64,000 bases of DNA from Myxococcales bacterium (GCA_022184915.1 JAGTJU010000001.1:186001-250000), one strand, 5' to 3'. Shown: positions 18,555-27,951, counted from the first letter of the stretch. Program-made: numbers and translations. Notes: a model not told the origin generated them from the sequence alone.

Positions 18555-19025
18555 TCATCTGGAAATGCGAGAACGAAGCGCCTCTACATCCAGAAGATCC
18601 TTGGGTCTAGCGGAAGCCAACTTGTTGTTGATGAGTTCAGCGCGGCCAATAAACGGCAGGGACATTCCTTGTACGTCTGCAACCAGGCGCCCTGCCCACA
18701 CGCTCTCATAGCTTAACCCCGAGACGCTGGTGAGCAGATCGATTCTTCGAGGTGGAAGCCCCATTTGGTAAACGGTGCCCGGCTTTGCGAAATCCTCTTG
18801 AGCTACACCATGGGCTTCGATGGGAGCGCCAAAGTCACTCAGGGCGGCCAATACCGCCTGGGCGTTTTCTGGTGTTGGATCGACGAGAATGTCGAGGTCG
18901 CCGGTGGCCCTTGGAAGGCCATGTGCAGCTAGTGCATGCGCGCCGACCACAACGAAGTGCGCGCGCCTTGCGATCAACGCCTCAAGGAAATCTACAAAGT
19001 CCTCGTTGAGTTCAGGTGCCTTCAC
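18555..19025 (-). CDS. Nucleotidyltransferase-fold protein (DUF6036-like)
   Basis: A 156-residue protein from GTG 19025. It shows the nucleotidyltransferase pattern GAHALAAHGLPRATGDLDIL (residues 28-47), with the two Asp of a DxD metal site, then RIDLLT and a C-terminal KDLLDVEAL. Such small proteins resemble the NTase half of MNT/HEPN or AbiEii-type toxin-antitoxin pairs. The upstream gene ends TGA immediately before the GTG, so they form a two-gene unit. A toxin-antitoxin role is inferred. Confidence 0.65.
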   Translation of the reverse strand: MKAPELNEDFVDFLEALIARRAHFVVVGAHALAAHGLPRATGDLDILVDPTPENAQAVLAALSDFGAPIEAHGVAQEDFAKPGTVYQMGLPPRRIDLLTSVSGLSYESVWAGRLVADVQGMSLPFIGRAELINNKLASARPKDLLDVEALRSRISR

Positions 19026-19271
19026 TCAAAGCTCGCTTGCGACGCTCGTCGGCGCATTTGCTCGAATGAGCCGCCCGGGCATCTCGCTGCGTGAATAATC
19101 CGGGTAGGGCATGCCCGACATCGCCCACGCATCTTGGGTCAAGCGCCAGACCATCGCCACAAGCTCGCCGGGAGGCCCATGCACCAAGTCGGTGCTCTCG
19201 TCCTGCGCCAGGGTTGTTTTCCGCACGGGCCACAATCGGCGCGACGCGGTACGCTCGGCCTTCGTTGTCAT
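19026..19271 (-). CDS. Partner of nucleotidyltransferase
   Basis: An 81-residue protein encoded directly upstream of the nucleotidyltransferase, with stop and start adjoining. It contains LVAMVWRLTQDAWAMSG in its middle. No known domain recognised. The same arrangement, a short unknown protein followed by a nucleotidyltransferase, recurs at 52.5 kb, which supports a functional pair. Confidence 0.55.
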   Translation of the reverse strand: MTTKAERTASRRLWPVRKTTLAQDESTDLVHGPPGELVAMVWRLTQDAWAMSGMPYPDYSRSEMPGRLIRANAPTSVASEL

Positions 19272-19299
19272 TTCGTTATTTTAACATGGCCAAGCCGCC

Positions 19300-19390
19300 A
19301 GCCGCTGAACAGCGGGCGATCTTCCCGGCAGCAAGGCTGAGGGCGCGAGGCGGCCTACGCTTCTTCCGTTGCCGCTACGCGTCAGCGGCT
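19300..19390. repeat. Inverted-repeat-bounded 91-bp sequence with dispersed repeat, copy 3
   Basis: AGCCGCTGA at 19300-19308 and TCAGCGGCT at 19382-19390 are perfect 9-bp inverted repeats. Between them lies CCCGGCAGCAAGGCTGAGGG (from 19324) and GGCGGCCTACG, the core also present at 12535 and 36176. The size and termini are compatible with a miniature element. Confidence 0.5.
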
Positions 19391-19449
19391 CTTGCAAGTC
19401 TAGAAGTCGTATCCCCCTATATCCAGGTTGCTCGGCTTGCTCCTGGAGG

Positions 19450-19459
19450 CGTGTACACG
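19450..19459. promoter_or_regulatory. Palindrome before vapBC-1
   Basis: CGTGTACACG is a perfect 10-bp palindrome ending 12 bases before the antitoxin ATG. VapBC operons are usually autorepressed by antitoxin binding at such sites, so this is a likely operator. Confidence 0.45.
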
Positions 19460-19471
19460 TATCCTGTGTCC

Positions 19472-19702
19472 ATGAACGTTACTGTGGCCCTGGACGACGA
19501 TTTGGTTGCCCGCGCACGCGACATTGCTCGGCAGCAAGGCACCACATTGAACGACATGATTCGGAAGCATCTGGAAAGTGTGGCCGGAGAGGTCTCGGGT
19601 ACCGAGGTTGCAGAGCAGCTGAAGTTGCTGTGGGCATCGGCACCAGGGCATTCGGGAGGCCGAAAGATTGCCCGCGAAGAAGCCTACGAGGGACGCCTTT
19701 GA
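19472..19702 (+). CDS. vapB: VapB-type antitoxin (ribbon-helix-helix), module 1
   Basis: A 76-residue protein from ATG 19472; the frame is open further upstream, but this start gives a typical ribbon-helix-helix N-terminus (MNVTVALDDDLVARARDIA, then GTTLNDMIRKHLE). The strand would contact operator DNA. The C-terminal tail (about 50-76) would bind and inhibit the toxin. It overlaps the toxin's TTG start (TTGA). Confidence 0.8.
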   Translation: MNVTVALDDDLVARARDIARQQGTTLNDMIRKHLESVAGEVSGTEVAEQLKLLWASAPGHSGGRKIAREEAYEGRL

Positions 19703-20112
19703 AGGATCGGATCTTCTTGGACACAAATATTCTCGTCTACGCCGACGACGCCGACGCGGGCGTGAAGCAACAGACATCCCAGCAACTGGTTGCCGGTGCG
19801 ATGTCAGCCGGCAACGGCGTTGTCTCGACTCAGGTCTTGCAGGAATACTTTGCCGTTGCCACGCGCAAGCTGAAGATTGGAGCCGAGGTTGCGCAGCGTA
19901 AACTTGAACTCTTGGCTCATTTCACGGTCGTTGCGGTCGACGTGCCCCACATCGTTGACGCGATCAAGATCCACCGCCTTTACAACGTGAGCTTCTGGGA
20001 TGCACTGGTTGTACAGGCAGCCCGACGTGCCGGGTGCGCCGTCCTGTTGAGCGAGGACATGCAACACGGGCAAAAGATCGAGGGCATCACCATCCATAAT
20101 CCGTTTGTGTGA
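19699..20112 (+). CDS. vapC: VapC-type PIN toxin, module 1
   Basis: A 137-residue PIN-domain ribonuclease. Acidic residues are in the expected order: FLDTNILVYADD (Asp near 8), VLQEYFAVA (Glu), FWDALVVQAA (Asp) and LLSEDMQHG (Glu/Asp). TTG 19699 is taken as start because it overlaps the antitoxin stop by four bases and begins directly at the PIN fold. Confidence 0.85.
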   Translation: MKDRIFLDTNILVYADDADAGVKQQTSQQLVAGAMSAGNGVVSTQVLQEYFAVATRKLKIGAEVAQRKLELLAHFTVVAVDVPHIVDAIKIHRLYNVSFWDALVVQAARRAGCAVLLSEDMQHGQKIEGITIHNPFV

Positions 20113-20188
20113 TCCGCTGCGTCTGCACCAACGAGCGGTGATAGCGCTGAGTTCCAGACGATCTCGAGGTCCCTTGCCTTGTGGCGGC

Positions 20189-21421
20189 TCATTCGTACCG
20201 CAGCGCCTCGATCGGGGGCACGCGTGCGGCCCGCAGCGCCGGGTACAGGCCGGAAAGCAGGCCCACCGCCACGGACACCGCGAGCGAGATGACGATCGAG
20301 GCGGGGGTGACGATGGTGGGCCAGGCCGCGTAGAGGGCAACCGACTTGGCGAGCGCCACGCCGATGGCCACACCCAGCAAGCCTCCGATGGCGCTGAGGG
20401 TGAAGGCCTCCACGAGGAACTGCAGCACCACGTCGCCCCGCGCGGCCCCGATGGCCCGTCGCACGCCGATTTCGCGGGTGCGCTCGAGCACCGAGGCCAG
20501 CATGATGTTCATGATGCCGATGCCGCCCACCAAAAGCGAGATGCCGGCGATGCAACCCATGACGATGTTGAACAGCCGCTGCGTCTGGCGGCTTTGATCC
20601 AGCAGCGCCTCGGGCACCACGGTTTCGTAGTCGTCGATCCCGCCGTGCAGCTTGTCGAGCAAGCTCTTGACCACCGCGGCCGTCTGCCGAGAGTCCGCTT
20701 TGTCCGTGAGCCGCACGATGACCTCGTCGAGTGGGGACGCCAGCGGGTCGCGCTCCAACTTGCGGGTGACCGTGTTGATGGGCAGGAAAACGGCCCGATC
20801 CAGGGAGCCGCCCGGGCTCTCACCATCGCTGGCGGCTTGGCCCGCGGGCGCCAGCACCCCCACCACCTCGCACCAGAGATCGTTGACCTTGAGCCGGCGC
20901 CCCAGCGCCGGGCCCAAAACGAAGAGATCGCGCCGCAGGCCCGCGCCCACCACGCAAACCTGCGCGTGAGCGCGATCGTCTTGGCGGTCGATGAAGCGCC
21001 CCTCGGCCAGGGAGAGCGAAAGCAAGCTCTGGTGCTTGTGAGACACCCCGTAGGCCGTGCCCTCCGTTTTGGCCCCTGCGGCCTGGATGCGCCAGGGCTC
21101 CACCTTGAGACGTGGGCCCACCATGGCCACCCCCGGAACGGCCTCTTCGATGGCCTGCACGTCGCGCAGAGAGAGCCCCAGGGATTTTTTCCGTGCTTCT
21201 CGCAGATCGTCGGGGCGAAGCTGCCGTGCGCGCACCAGCACGTTGCGCATGCCCAGGCGATCGATGAGATCCTGCGCTTGCGCGGCGGCGCCCGCGCCAA
21301 TGGCCAGCATGCCGATCACCGCGCCCACCCCGAACATCACCCCCAACATGGTGAGGCCTGCGCGTAGCTTGCGCGTGGCCAGGCTGTCGCGTGCCGAACG
21401 AAAGGCCTCCCCCCAGCTCAT
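20189..21421 (-). CDS. MacB-like ABC transporter permease
   Basis: A 410-residue permease. An N-terminal membrane helix (AGLTMLGVMFGVGAVIGML, about 20-40) precedes a periplasmic MacB_PCD domain (about 60-260). Three C-terminal helices form the FtsX domain (IAGISLLVGGIGIMNIMLA, and two more), with EIGVRRAIGA between the first two. It lacks its own ATPase domain, so it must use the separate ATPase encoded divergently at 25334. It is last in an operon with three adaptor genes, all coupled by four-base overlaps. Substrate unknown; family members export lipoproteins, peptides or drugs. Confidence 0.88.
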   Translation of the reverse strand: MSWGEAFRSARDSLATRKLRAGLTMLGVMFGVGAVIGMLAIGAGAAAQAQDLIDRLGMRNVLVRARQLRPDDLREARKKSLGLSLRDVQAIEEAVPGVAMVGPRLKVEPWRIQAAGAKTEGTAYGVSHKHQSLLSLSLAEGRFIDRQDDRAHAQVCVVGAGLRRDLFVLGPALGRRLKVNDLWCEVVGVLAPAGQAASDGESPGGSLDRAVFLPINTVTRKLERDPLASPLDEVIVRLTDKADSRQTAAVVKSLLDKLHGGIDDYETVVPEALLDQSRQTQRLFNIVMGCIAGISLLVGGIGIMNIMLASVLERTREIGVRRAIGAARGDVVLQFLVEAFTLSAIGGLLGVAIGVALAKSVALYAAWPTIVTPASIVISLAVSVAVGLLSGLYPALRAARVPPIEALRYE

Positions 21422-22752
21422 GGCCTGGGCCTCCGCGCGCCGCGGGGCGGGCCCGCTGCCTGGGCGCCGCTGGAGATGGCCGTGCCCTCGGCACCGGATC
21501 GGCCGCCTTGTGGGCCTGCGGGGGCCTCGGGATCGCGTTCGGGATCTCGCAGTGCCACCTCGTCGCCCGCCGTCAAGCCCTGCTCGATGACGACCCGGCC
21601 AATGGTGCCGGGGCCGGGTGAGACCTGCGTGGGCACGAAACGCCCGCCCCGCCGAACGAACACCACGAAATGCCCGTCTCGCTCGAAAAGCGCCTGTCGT
21701 GGCACCACCAGCGCGCCTTCGCGGCGTTCGAGAAAGATGCGGGCGCGTACGCTCTGGCCTGGTCCCAGGCCCGTGGGCTGGGCCAGCAAGCTGATGCGGG
21801 CCGTGAAATACTGCGTGGGCAAGTCGGCGTGAAGAGGTTTGGGAAAGGGCTCAACGGACTTGACCTCGCCCTTCCACACCTTGCCCGGTTGCGACTCGAT
21901 GATCACCTCGGCGGGCTTCGTGGGAGCCAAACCCCCGGCGTCGGCCTCCAGCACGTAAACCTCGGCTTCCATGAGCTTGTTGGAAGAAAGCTGGGCGATG
22001 CGCATGCCGCCCCAGACGCGATCGCCCTGACGAACGAGCGGCTCCACCACGAAGAGACCGGCGTGTTCGGCGCGCACTTCCAGCGAATCGAGCGCTCGCT
22101 GCGTCTCCCGCGCGCGTTCGATCGCCTTCTTGCGATCCACCGCGAGCACCTCGAGCTGTCGTTTCGATACGCGTTGTTCGAGCGTTTTCGCCGCGGCGGC
22201 ATGCGCCAGCCGCGACGCGTACAGTGCCTCGTCGATCTGCGACTCGATCACCTCCGTCCGGGGGAAAAAGCGTTCGTCTTTGACCCCAAGCTCCCGGGTG
22301 CGGGTGAGCTCTTCTTTCGTCACCTCGGCGGACAGGTCCCGTTCGGCCCGCTTGGCCTCGGCCGCCACGCGCTCTTTTTCCAGCGCCTGCTCGGCTTTGG
22401 TTTGTTCGTCTTCGTTGCTTGCCACCTGCAAACGCTCGTTCGTGTCGTCGAAGCGCATGAGCACGTCGCCGGCCTCGACCGCCGTGCCGTCGGGCAGCAT
22501 CCACGCGATCACGCGCGCGCCGCGGTGGGCCCGGGGAGTCGTGATGGGCGTCGAGTCCACGGGTGCGAGATAGCCCCGCGCCTCGGCGACGCGGGCGAAA
22601 AATTCGGGCTGGATGCGCGCTGTGGGCACGTCGGACGCGCGGGGCGCCGCCGGAGCTTTGCCCAGATCGAGCGCACGTGGGCCGAAGAAGGCCAAGCCGC
22701 CCAGGGCGCCCACGAGCAGGACCAAGCTGAAAGCCTTGCCCCCGCGGCTCAT
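21418..22752 (-). CDS. HlyD/MacA-type periplasmic adaptor 1
   Basis: A 444-residue protein with an N-terminal membrane anchor (AFSLVLLVGALGGLAFFG, about 7-24), a barrel-sandwich half-motif (ARVIAWMLPDGTAVEAGDVL), a long coiled coil rich in Glu/Arg/Lys (about 105-215), then the second half-motif and a beta-barrel domain (PGQSVRARIFL). The Pro/Gly/Ala-rich C-terminal tail (about 405-444) is unusual. It probably links the permease to outer membrane parts. Confidence 0.85.
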   Translation of the reverse strand: MSRGGKAFSLVLLVGALGGLAFFGPRALDLGKAPAAPRASDVPTARIQPEFFARVAEARGYLAPVDSTPITTPRAHRGARVIAWMLPDGTAVEAGDVLMRFDDTNERLQVASNEDEQTKAEQALEKERVAAEAKRAERDLSAEVTKEELTRTRELGVKDERFFPRTEVIESQIDEALYASRLAHAAAAKTLEQRVSKRQLEVLAVDRKKAIERARETQRALDSLEVRAEHAGLFVVEPLVRQGDRVWGGMRIAQLSSNKLMEAEVYVLEADAGGLAPTKPAEVIIESQPGKVWKGEVKSVEPFPKPLHADLPTQYFTARISLLAQPTGLGPGQSVRARIFLERREGALVVPRQALFERDGHFVVFVRRGGRFVPTQVSPGPGTIGRVVIEQGLTAGDEVALRDPERDPEAPAGPQGGRSGAEGTAISSGAQAAGPPRGARRPRP

Positions 22753-23945
22753 TCGCTCACCTCGAGATCCCTCGTGGCCAGCTCATCGCCAGGCGACAGA
22801 CCCGAAAGCGCTTCGGCAAAGCGCACGTTGCGCTTTCCCAGCGTGACCGGCGTGCGCGAGAACCCCGTGGCCGTTTTCCGGAACACCACGGGGCCTTCGG
22901 GGCGATGAAAGATGGCCTCCACTGGAACCAAGAGCACGTCAGGCTTGCGTTCGATCTCCACCTGTCCACGGAGCTGCATGGCAGGCCGCATGGCGATGGG
23001 ATCCAGGGTGTCCAGCGCCACGTCCACGTGCACCACCTTGAGCGGCGTTTTCGGCGACTGCCTGTAGACGCTGCGGCCGATCTCCGTGATCTTTCCGCGC
23101 CACTCCCGTTCCGGGTGGGCTTCCAGGCGAAGCTTCACCGTCTGCCCCACCTGCAGGTGCGCGGTATTGATCTCATCCACCTCACCGCTCGCCTTCAGGC
23201 GCGAAAGATCCGCGATCTCGAGGCAAGCCTCCGACGACCAACAAAGGTCGCCCACCTTCTTTTTGTTGCCATTCCAGTCGATTCGGTACATGGCCATGCC
23301 CGTGATGGGGCTCTTGACGGCCAGCGAGGCGATGGCGTCCTCCATCTCCTTGAGTCGGCTGGTGGCGCGGGCTTTGCGGTCACGGAGAAAGGCCATGTCG
23401 GCGTCTCCCAGCTGGGTGGCGTAACGCAGCCGCGCCTCGGCCCCTGCGAGCTCCACCCGCGCGGCCTGCACGTCGAGTTCGGCCAGCTTCATGGACACGG
23501 CGGCCGTGAACTTCTCCGGCAGCTCGGCCTTCAGCTCTGCCTTGCGCAGGGCCGCGGCCGCTTCGGCCACCTTCTGTTCGTCTTCGCGACGGGCCAGGGC
23601 CATCTCTTCCCGCTTGCGCGCGATCTCCTTGTCGGCCACCTCCATCTCGGCGCGACGCTCGATGAGGCGCCGCTCGAGCTCAGAGCCGTCGAACACGAGC
23701 GCGGTTTGGCCCGCCTTCACTTCCTCGCCCTCGGCCGCCATGCGCACGACGTTGAAGTTCCACATGCCCGGCGCAGACGGCGGGCTCAGGTAGGCGGAGC
23801 TCAGCGCCTTGAGCGTGCCGGTGACGTCCACCTCCAGCACGAGATCGCCCCTCGTGACAGGCACCACCGCCGTGGGGCCCTCCTCGCCGCAGGCCAGCAG
23901 ACCGCAGGCGAGGCAGAGCGACAACAGGCCGGGCAAGGCCTTCAC
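22749..23945 (-). CDS. HlyD/MacA-type adaptor 2, lipoprotein
   Basis: 398 residues from GTG 23945, chosen because it overlaps the preceding stop by four bases; a longer in-frame start at 24002 would overlap by 61. The signal ends in GLLAC, a lipobox, so it is lipid-anchored. A coiled-coil hairpin (about 75-200) with EREEM-like charged heptads is followed by barrel domains (LQVGQTVKLRLEAHPERE, AMQLRGQVEIE). Similar in fold to its neighbours but clearly divergent. Confidence 0.82.
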   Translation of the reverse strand: MKALPGLLSLCLACGLLACGEEGPTAVVPVTRGDLVLEVDVTGTLKALSSAYLSPPSAPGMWNFNVVRMAAEGEEVKAGQTALVFDGSELERRLIERRAEMEVADKEIARKREEMALARREDEQKVAEAAAALRKAELKAELPEKFTAAVSMKLAELDVQAARVELAGAEARLRYATQLGDADMAFLRDRKARATSRLKEMEDAIASLAVKSPITGMAMYRIDWNGNKKKVGDLCWSSEACLEIADLSRLKASGEVDEINTAHLQVGQTVKLRLEAHPEREWRGKITEIGRSVYRQSPKTPLKVVHVDVALDTLDPIAMRPAMQLRGQVEIERKPDVLLVPVEAIFHRPEGPVVFRKTATGFSRTPVTLGKRNVRFAEALSGLSPGDELATRDLEVSE

Positions 23946-25153
23946 GAGGCGTCCCCCGAGGCAAGGTCCACTTGCGACGCCAAGCCCTCTTCGACCACAC
24001 AAACCATGGCGTTGCAGGGGCCGAGGGTGATCGGCTTTTCCTTCTCACCCCGGGGGCGCACCTGCGCGGCGTCGTCCTCGGAAAAGCGCAGCGCCTGGCG
24101 CGGCACCACGATGGCCTCCGAGCGTGCGTGCGCGATCACCTCGACCCGCGCCGAGAGCCCCGGCCGCAGGCGGGAATCGGTTTCGCCTTCGAGGGTCAGG
24201 CCCACCTCGAAGACCCGACGAAGAGACTTCTCCATGGGCTCGCGCGCGATCGCAGAGACCGCGTCGACGCGGGCCTTGAAGGTTTGCCCCGGGTACGCGT
24301 CCACGGTCACCTCGGCGGGCATGCCCACGGCGACCTTTCCATCGTCCACGTCGGCCAGAAAGGCCTTCACCCGGATCTGCGCCAGGTCGGGCATCTTGGC
24401 CACCACCATGCCCAGCAAGACCTCGTCGCCCACCTGCAGGGGCCGTCCCTCCCGGTGATCTCCCACCAGCACGATGCCATCGAGCGGCGCGCGCAAGGCA
24501 AGCCGCTCGATGCCCTGCTCCAGGGTCTCGAGCTCACGCCGTGCCCTAGCCAGGCCCAATTGCTGCGTGTCCCGATCGATGGCGGCCGTACGGCGTTGTG
24601 TGGCCAGCGCCTCCTTGGCTCTCACCAGATCGGCCTCGGCCTTGGTCAGCGCCAACTTGGCTTCGAGTACGTCCCGCTTCGAGAACAGATCGGCCGGCAT
24701 GTCGGCGTTGATGCGCGCCCTGTCCACGGCGATGCGCTTGCGTTCCACGTCCAGCACCTTCTCGCTTTCGCTGAGCGCCGCCTGCGAAAGCTGCTTTTGC
24801 AGCTGCGACTCGGCCTGGGACACGGCGATCACCTTCTGCTGAAGCTCGGTGGCAAACGACGAGTTGTCGAACTCGGCGACGCGGTCTCCTTTTTTGACGG
24901 CGGCCCCCATCTCGGCAAGCCACCTCAGCGTGGCCCGACCGTTTTCCACGGGCGGCACGCGCAGCTCGGCGGCCGAAACGGCGTCGATCTCCCCCGTCAG
25001 CAGCACCCGCTGCTCGAAGGAAGCCTTTGCGCTTTGAAGCAGCGCGGGCTCTTGCGGGCCGGACGTGGTGCGGGATCCCTCACACCCGGAAAACAGCGCC
25101 CACGCCGTGGCCATGACCACACAAACCCTGGCCGGCCGCCAAGGGGGGGCCAT
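23942..25153 (-). CDS. HlyD/MacA-type adaptor 3, lipoprotein
   Basis: 403 residues from ATG 25153; the open frame runs further back, but only this start gives a clean signal (VCVVMATAWALFSGC, lipobox Cys about 23). It contains a long alpha-hairpin (about 85-215), the half-motif LRAPLDGIVLVGDHREG, and a barrel with VGMPAEVTVDAYPGQTF. It is the first gene of the adaptor operon, and the promoter must lie in the 180-base region shared with the ATPase gene. Confidence 0.82.
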   Translation of the reverse strand: MAPPWRPARVCVVMATAWALFSGCEGSRTTSGPQEPALLQSAKASFEQRVLLTGEIDAVSAAELRVPPVENGRATLRWLAEMGAAVKKGDRVAEFDNSSFATELQQKVIAVSQAESQLQKQLSQAALSESEKVLDVERKRIAVDRARINADMPADLFSKRDVLEAKLALTKAEADLVRAKEALATQRRTAAIDRDTQQLGLARARRELETLEQGIERLALRAPLDGIVLVGDHREGRPLQVGDEVLLGMVVAKMPDLAQIRVKAFLADVDDGKVAVGMPAEVTVDAYPGQTFKARVDAVSAIAREPMEKSLRRVFEVGLTLEGETDSRLRPGLSARVEVIAHARSEAIVVPRQALRFSEDDAAQVRPRGEKEKPITLGPCNAMVCVVEEGLASQVDLASGDAS

Positions 25154-25333
25154 TCGTGCCGTTTTGTCGCGTTCAGAGGGCAAGTTGAGACAATTTATCC
25201 GCGCAGGTGTGGCCTGCATGCTCGACGTTTTGGACATGTGGGGTGGCGCACGGCAATCATTTCGCGGGCCTTGGGCGATCCTCGCTTGCCGCAAAGGTGG
25301 GATCGCGCTTTGCTCGATGCAAGCGCTCGTCCA
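25154..25333. promoter_or_regulatory. Divergent promoter region of the exporter locus
   Basis: The 180 bases separate the minus-strand adaptor operon from the plus-strand ATPase gene, so both promoters must lie here or overlap. No convincing operator was seen. Confidence 0.4.
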
Positions 25334-26035
25334 ATGCAGCAAACCATCGTTGAAATCTCGGACGTGTCCAAGGTGTACGGCTCGGGGGAGTCTCCGGTCT
25401 ACGCACTGCGCCAGGTGAGCCTGCGCATCGAAGGCGGCCAGATGGTGGCCATCATGGGCGCGTCGGGCTCGGGTAAATCCACCCTGCTGAACCTACTGGG
25501 CACACTGGATCAACCCACCGAGGGCCGCTACCTGCTTGACGGGCAAGACACCCGGAGCATGGACGATCGCGCGCTGGCGCGGTTTCGCAACCAGAAGATC
25601 GGGTTCGTGTTTCAATCCTTCAACCTGCTGCCTCGCTACAGCGCTCTCGACAACGTCGAGCTGCCCATGCGCTACGCCAACGTGCCCCGCGCCGAGCGCC
25701 GCAAGCGCGCCGAGGCCGCGCTCGAGCGGGTGGGCCTGGCCGCCCGCATGCACCACTTGCCAAGCCAGATGTCGGGTGGGCAGCAGCAGCGCGTGTCCAT
25801 CGCGCGGGCGCTGGTGCAAAACCCCGTGCTGCTCCTCGCCGACGAACCCACGGGCGCCCTCGACAGCGAGACCACGGAGCAGATCATGTCGTTGTTTCAG
25901 GAGCTACACGCCACGGGCAAAACGATCGTGCTCGTCACCCACGAGCCCGACGTGGCGGCTTACGCCCAGCGTGTGGTGCGCTTTCGCGACGGGCGCATAG
26001 TGGCCGACGAGGCCAACGCGCCCCGGGCGCAGTAG
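25334..26035 (+). CDS. MacB-type ABC transporter ATPase
   Basis: A 233-residue ABC ATPase from ATG 25334, the start that gives the usual [16 protein letters not shown] beginning. Walker A is GASGSGKST (about 39-47), the Q-loop is [11 protein letters not shown], the signature is SGGQQQR, Walker B is [12 protein letters not shown] and the H-loop is VTHE. It would energise the permease at 20189-21421. It is separated from it and faces the other way, with the group II intron remnant directly after its stop. Confidence 0.9.
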   Translation: MQQTIVEISDVSKVYGSGESPVYALRQVSLRIEGGQMVAIMGASGSGKSTLLNLLGTLDQPTEGRYLLDGQDTRSMDDRALARFRNQKIGFVFQSFNLLPRYSALDNVELPMRYANVPRAERRKRAEAALERVGLAARMHHLPSQMSGGQQQRVSIARALVQNPVLLLADEPTGALDSETTEQIMSLFQELHATGKTIVLVTHEPDVAAYAQRVVRFRDGRIVADEANAPRAQ

Positions 26036-26067
26036 GGGCGGCTCCGAGGCCAAGGGCCTTTGGACCG

Positions 26068-26700
26068 GCAGAGAGCGCTGCATCGACGTGCGAAGCGGTC
26101 GCCTGGGCAGAGGTTCTATTCGTCGTACGACAAGGTATACCGACAGGACGTGCTGGATCACGCATACGCGCTTTGCCGCGCGAATGGTGGAGCAGCGGGA
26201 CCTGACGGCAAGACTCTCGAGAGCATCGGAGAGGCCGAAGTCGAGGCGCACTTGACGAAGGTATCGGAAGAGCTCCGAAGGAAGACATATCGGGTTGGAC
26301 CGGTCGGACGGGTGTACATTCCGAAGGCCAATGGCGGAGCCGAAAGGAGTCATTCGATTTCCTCGGCTACCGCGTCCGAAGGCGGGTTGGCCGGCTGGTG
26401 CTCGATATCAGCCCGAAGTCGGTGTCCCGGATCCGAGAGATGCTGCGCGAGCCAACGAAGCGAACATTTCAATCGCTTCCGCGGCTCGTCAGAGAGCAAC
26501 AGCTACATTCGTGGGGCCCGGAACTACTTCAAGCTGGCGCCGTGGTGGTCAAGACGCCGTCTCGACAGCTACGTCGCCATGCGAATCGCAAAATGGTTTC
26601 GTCGGAAACGCAGCCAATACCCGGCATGGTCGCTCGTGTCGGGGCACAAGGTCCACCGCGAGTACGGCGTACTCGAATGGGCTCCTGTGCAACCTTGGAG
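26068..26700 (+). pseudogene. Group II intron reverse transcriptase/maturase, deleted
   Basis: The start (about 26068-26335) encodes the N-terminal part of an intron-encoded protein: FYSSYDKVYRQDVLDHAYAL, then GPDGKTLE and [11 protein letters not shown]. The central polymerase domains, including the YxDD box, are missing. Directly after come FLGYRVRRRVGRLVLDISPK in another frame and the maturase domain (NSYIRGARNYFK, WSLVSGHKVHREYG). A large internal deletion and at least one frameshift make it nonfunctional. The 5' part of the intron RNA is also gone: homology to the 36-kb copy starts at GCAGAGAGCGCTG. Confidence 0.8.
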
Positions 26701-26737
26701 TCAAGACACCGCGTGGGCGCGTTGACGAATCCGGTCG

Positions 26738-26773
26738 AACCGCCGGATGCGGGAAATCCGCACGTCCGGTGGG
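26738..26773 (+). ncRNA. Group II intron domain V, copy 1
   Basis: A 34-36 nt hairpin CCGCCGGATGCGG-GAAA-TCCGCACGTCCGG has a GNRA loop and the domain V form, probably with a CGC triad. The following CCAGCCAGCGG...TGCTGGCTGG hairpin and CCCTACT match domain VI and the intron 3' end, near 26820. Confidence 0.75.
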
Positions 26774-27155
26774 ATGAGGGGGCGCCAGCCAGCGGATAGA
26801 CCTGCTGGCTGGGCCCTACTCTACGTACGCCCTCGGCTAGGTCGATTAGGTCGCGCCAGCCGTCCACAAGCCCGGCAGCGAGGCGGAGGATGCGATTTAT
26901 TGACCCGGTTTCGCCTCACTCCGTACAGGAAGAGGCATGTGTACAGTCCGCGTCTTGTTCTGCGCCACGATCACCGGCGCCGGTGCGTGCGCCCCTGGCG
27001 ACAAGGACCGCGTTGCCGCGTCCCCTCCTTTGCAAGGGGATTCGGCAGGCGCGAAGTCGATACACGGGGCGGACGGCGCGGGCATAATTGGGTCGGCGTC
27101 GTCATGGCTGTTGCGCCCGTAGGTGTTGCCGGAGCCTCTTTCAGAGTCCAAGAAA

Positions 27156-27635
27156 ATGTTTGCTGCGATTGTGTGGATTCACGCCTTTGTTCTGCCCGAC
27201 TTTTCAAACCACGAGGGGGAAGTGGCGGCGGGAGTGACCGTCTCCGGCGAGCCCTGAGAGCGAGCCGCAGAGGAGCACGGCGATTCCGCCCGGCGCCTGA
27301 TGTTGGGCCTCGAGCTCGGGTTCCTGGGTCAAAAGGGCATACTCCTACCCTATTGGGTCATGGTAGGCGCGCAAGGCTCGTCCACTCTCGAGCGGACTCG
27401 GGTCTACGGCGAAATGGGGGTGTATGTCATTGGCCTAGGTTTCCAGGGAACGGCCGACGAAGTGCGCCCGCACATGTTCATCGGTGTGCCCATTCCGCTT
27501 TGGCACGCGTCGAGTAGAAAGAGCATCCAGCTTCTCTACGCTACGCCGTTCGTGCGCGTTCCCATACTGGGTGGGCCCGCCGAGTTCGGCGTCGCCTTGA
27601 AATGCGTATTGCCGTGGGTTTGGCAGTTCGATTGA
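27156..27635 (+). pseudogene. Beta-barrel-like protein with in-frame stop, copy 1
   Basis: A frame from ATG 27156 reads MFAAIVWIHAF and EVAAGVTVSGEP, meets TGA, and continues in the same frame as a 111-codon segment from ATG 27300 with alternating hydrophobic strands (LGLELGFLG, VYVIGLGFQG) ending VWQFD. The joined product would be about 158 residues and looks like a small outer-membrane barrel. Alternatively only the 27300 part is translated. Confidence 0.4.
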
Positions 27636-27951
27636 TGCCGCGCCAAGGCAACCTTACCGGCCGGCGGAACCGGCACGGAGGGCAGGGCGTTCAGCCCCTC
27701 ATCGTTCGCCTACAGCGCACTGGGCGCATTCGCGGACGAATCACGCAACGCGTCGTGTTCGGGTTGGTCGTGAGCGTTTGCAGCCGCTCTGCGGAAATCC
27801 GGCCTGCAAGCGGACCGAGCCGGGCGTCAGCGAGCTGACCCGCGACGAGCCCTCTACATCGACGTGGACGCGGAGCGTACGAGGTGACCCATCAGCGACA
27901 CCGGGATGACGGCGGTGGCTTGCTCCGGCAGGCTCGTGCACGGCTTGGAGG

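Larger units (their letters stand above)
26699..27883 (+). repeat. 1,185-bp direct repeat, copy 1
   Basis: Nearly identical to 37119-38303, 10,420 bases downstream. It covers the intron 3' end (domains V and VI), the 3' exon and a damaged beta-barrel-like gene. It ends exactly where the IS66 left end begins. Bases 26821-27155 hold no recognised gene apart from a short lipoprotein-like frame at 26937. Confidence 0.9.

Noticed and set aside
20105-25300. Long plus-strand frames opposite the ABC exporter operon
   Set aside because: They are His/Arg/Gly-rich antisense shadows of the four minus-strand genes in GC-rich DNA.
26747-27517. 256-residue frame across the direct repeat
   Set aside because: Arg/Gly-rich, runs through the intron 3' end and has no protein pattern; it is present twice only because the DNA is duplicated.
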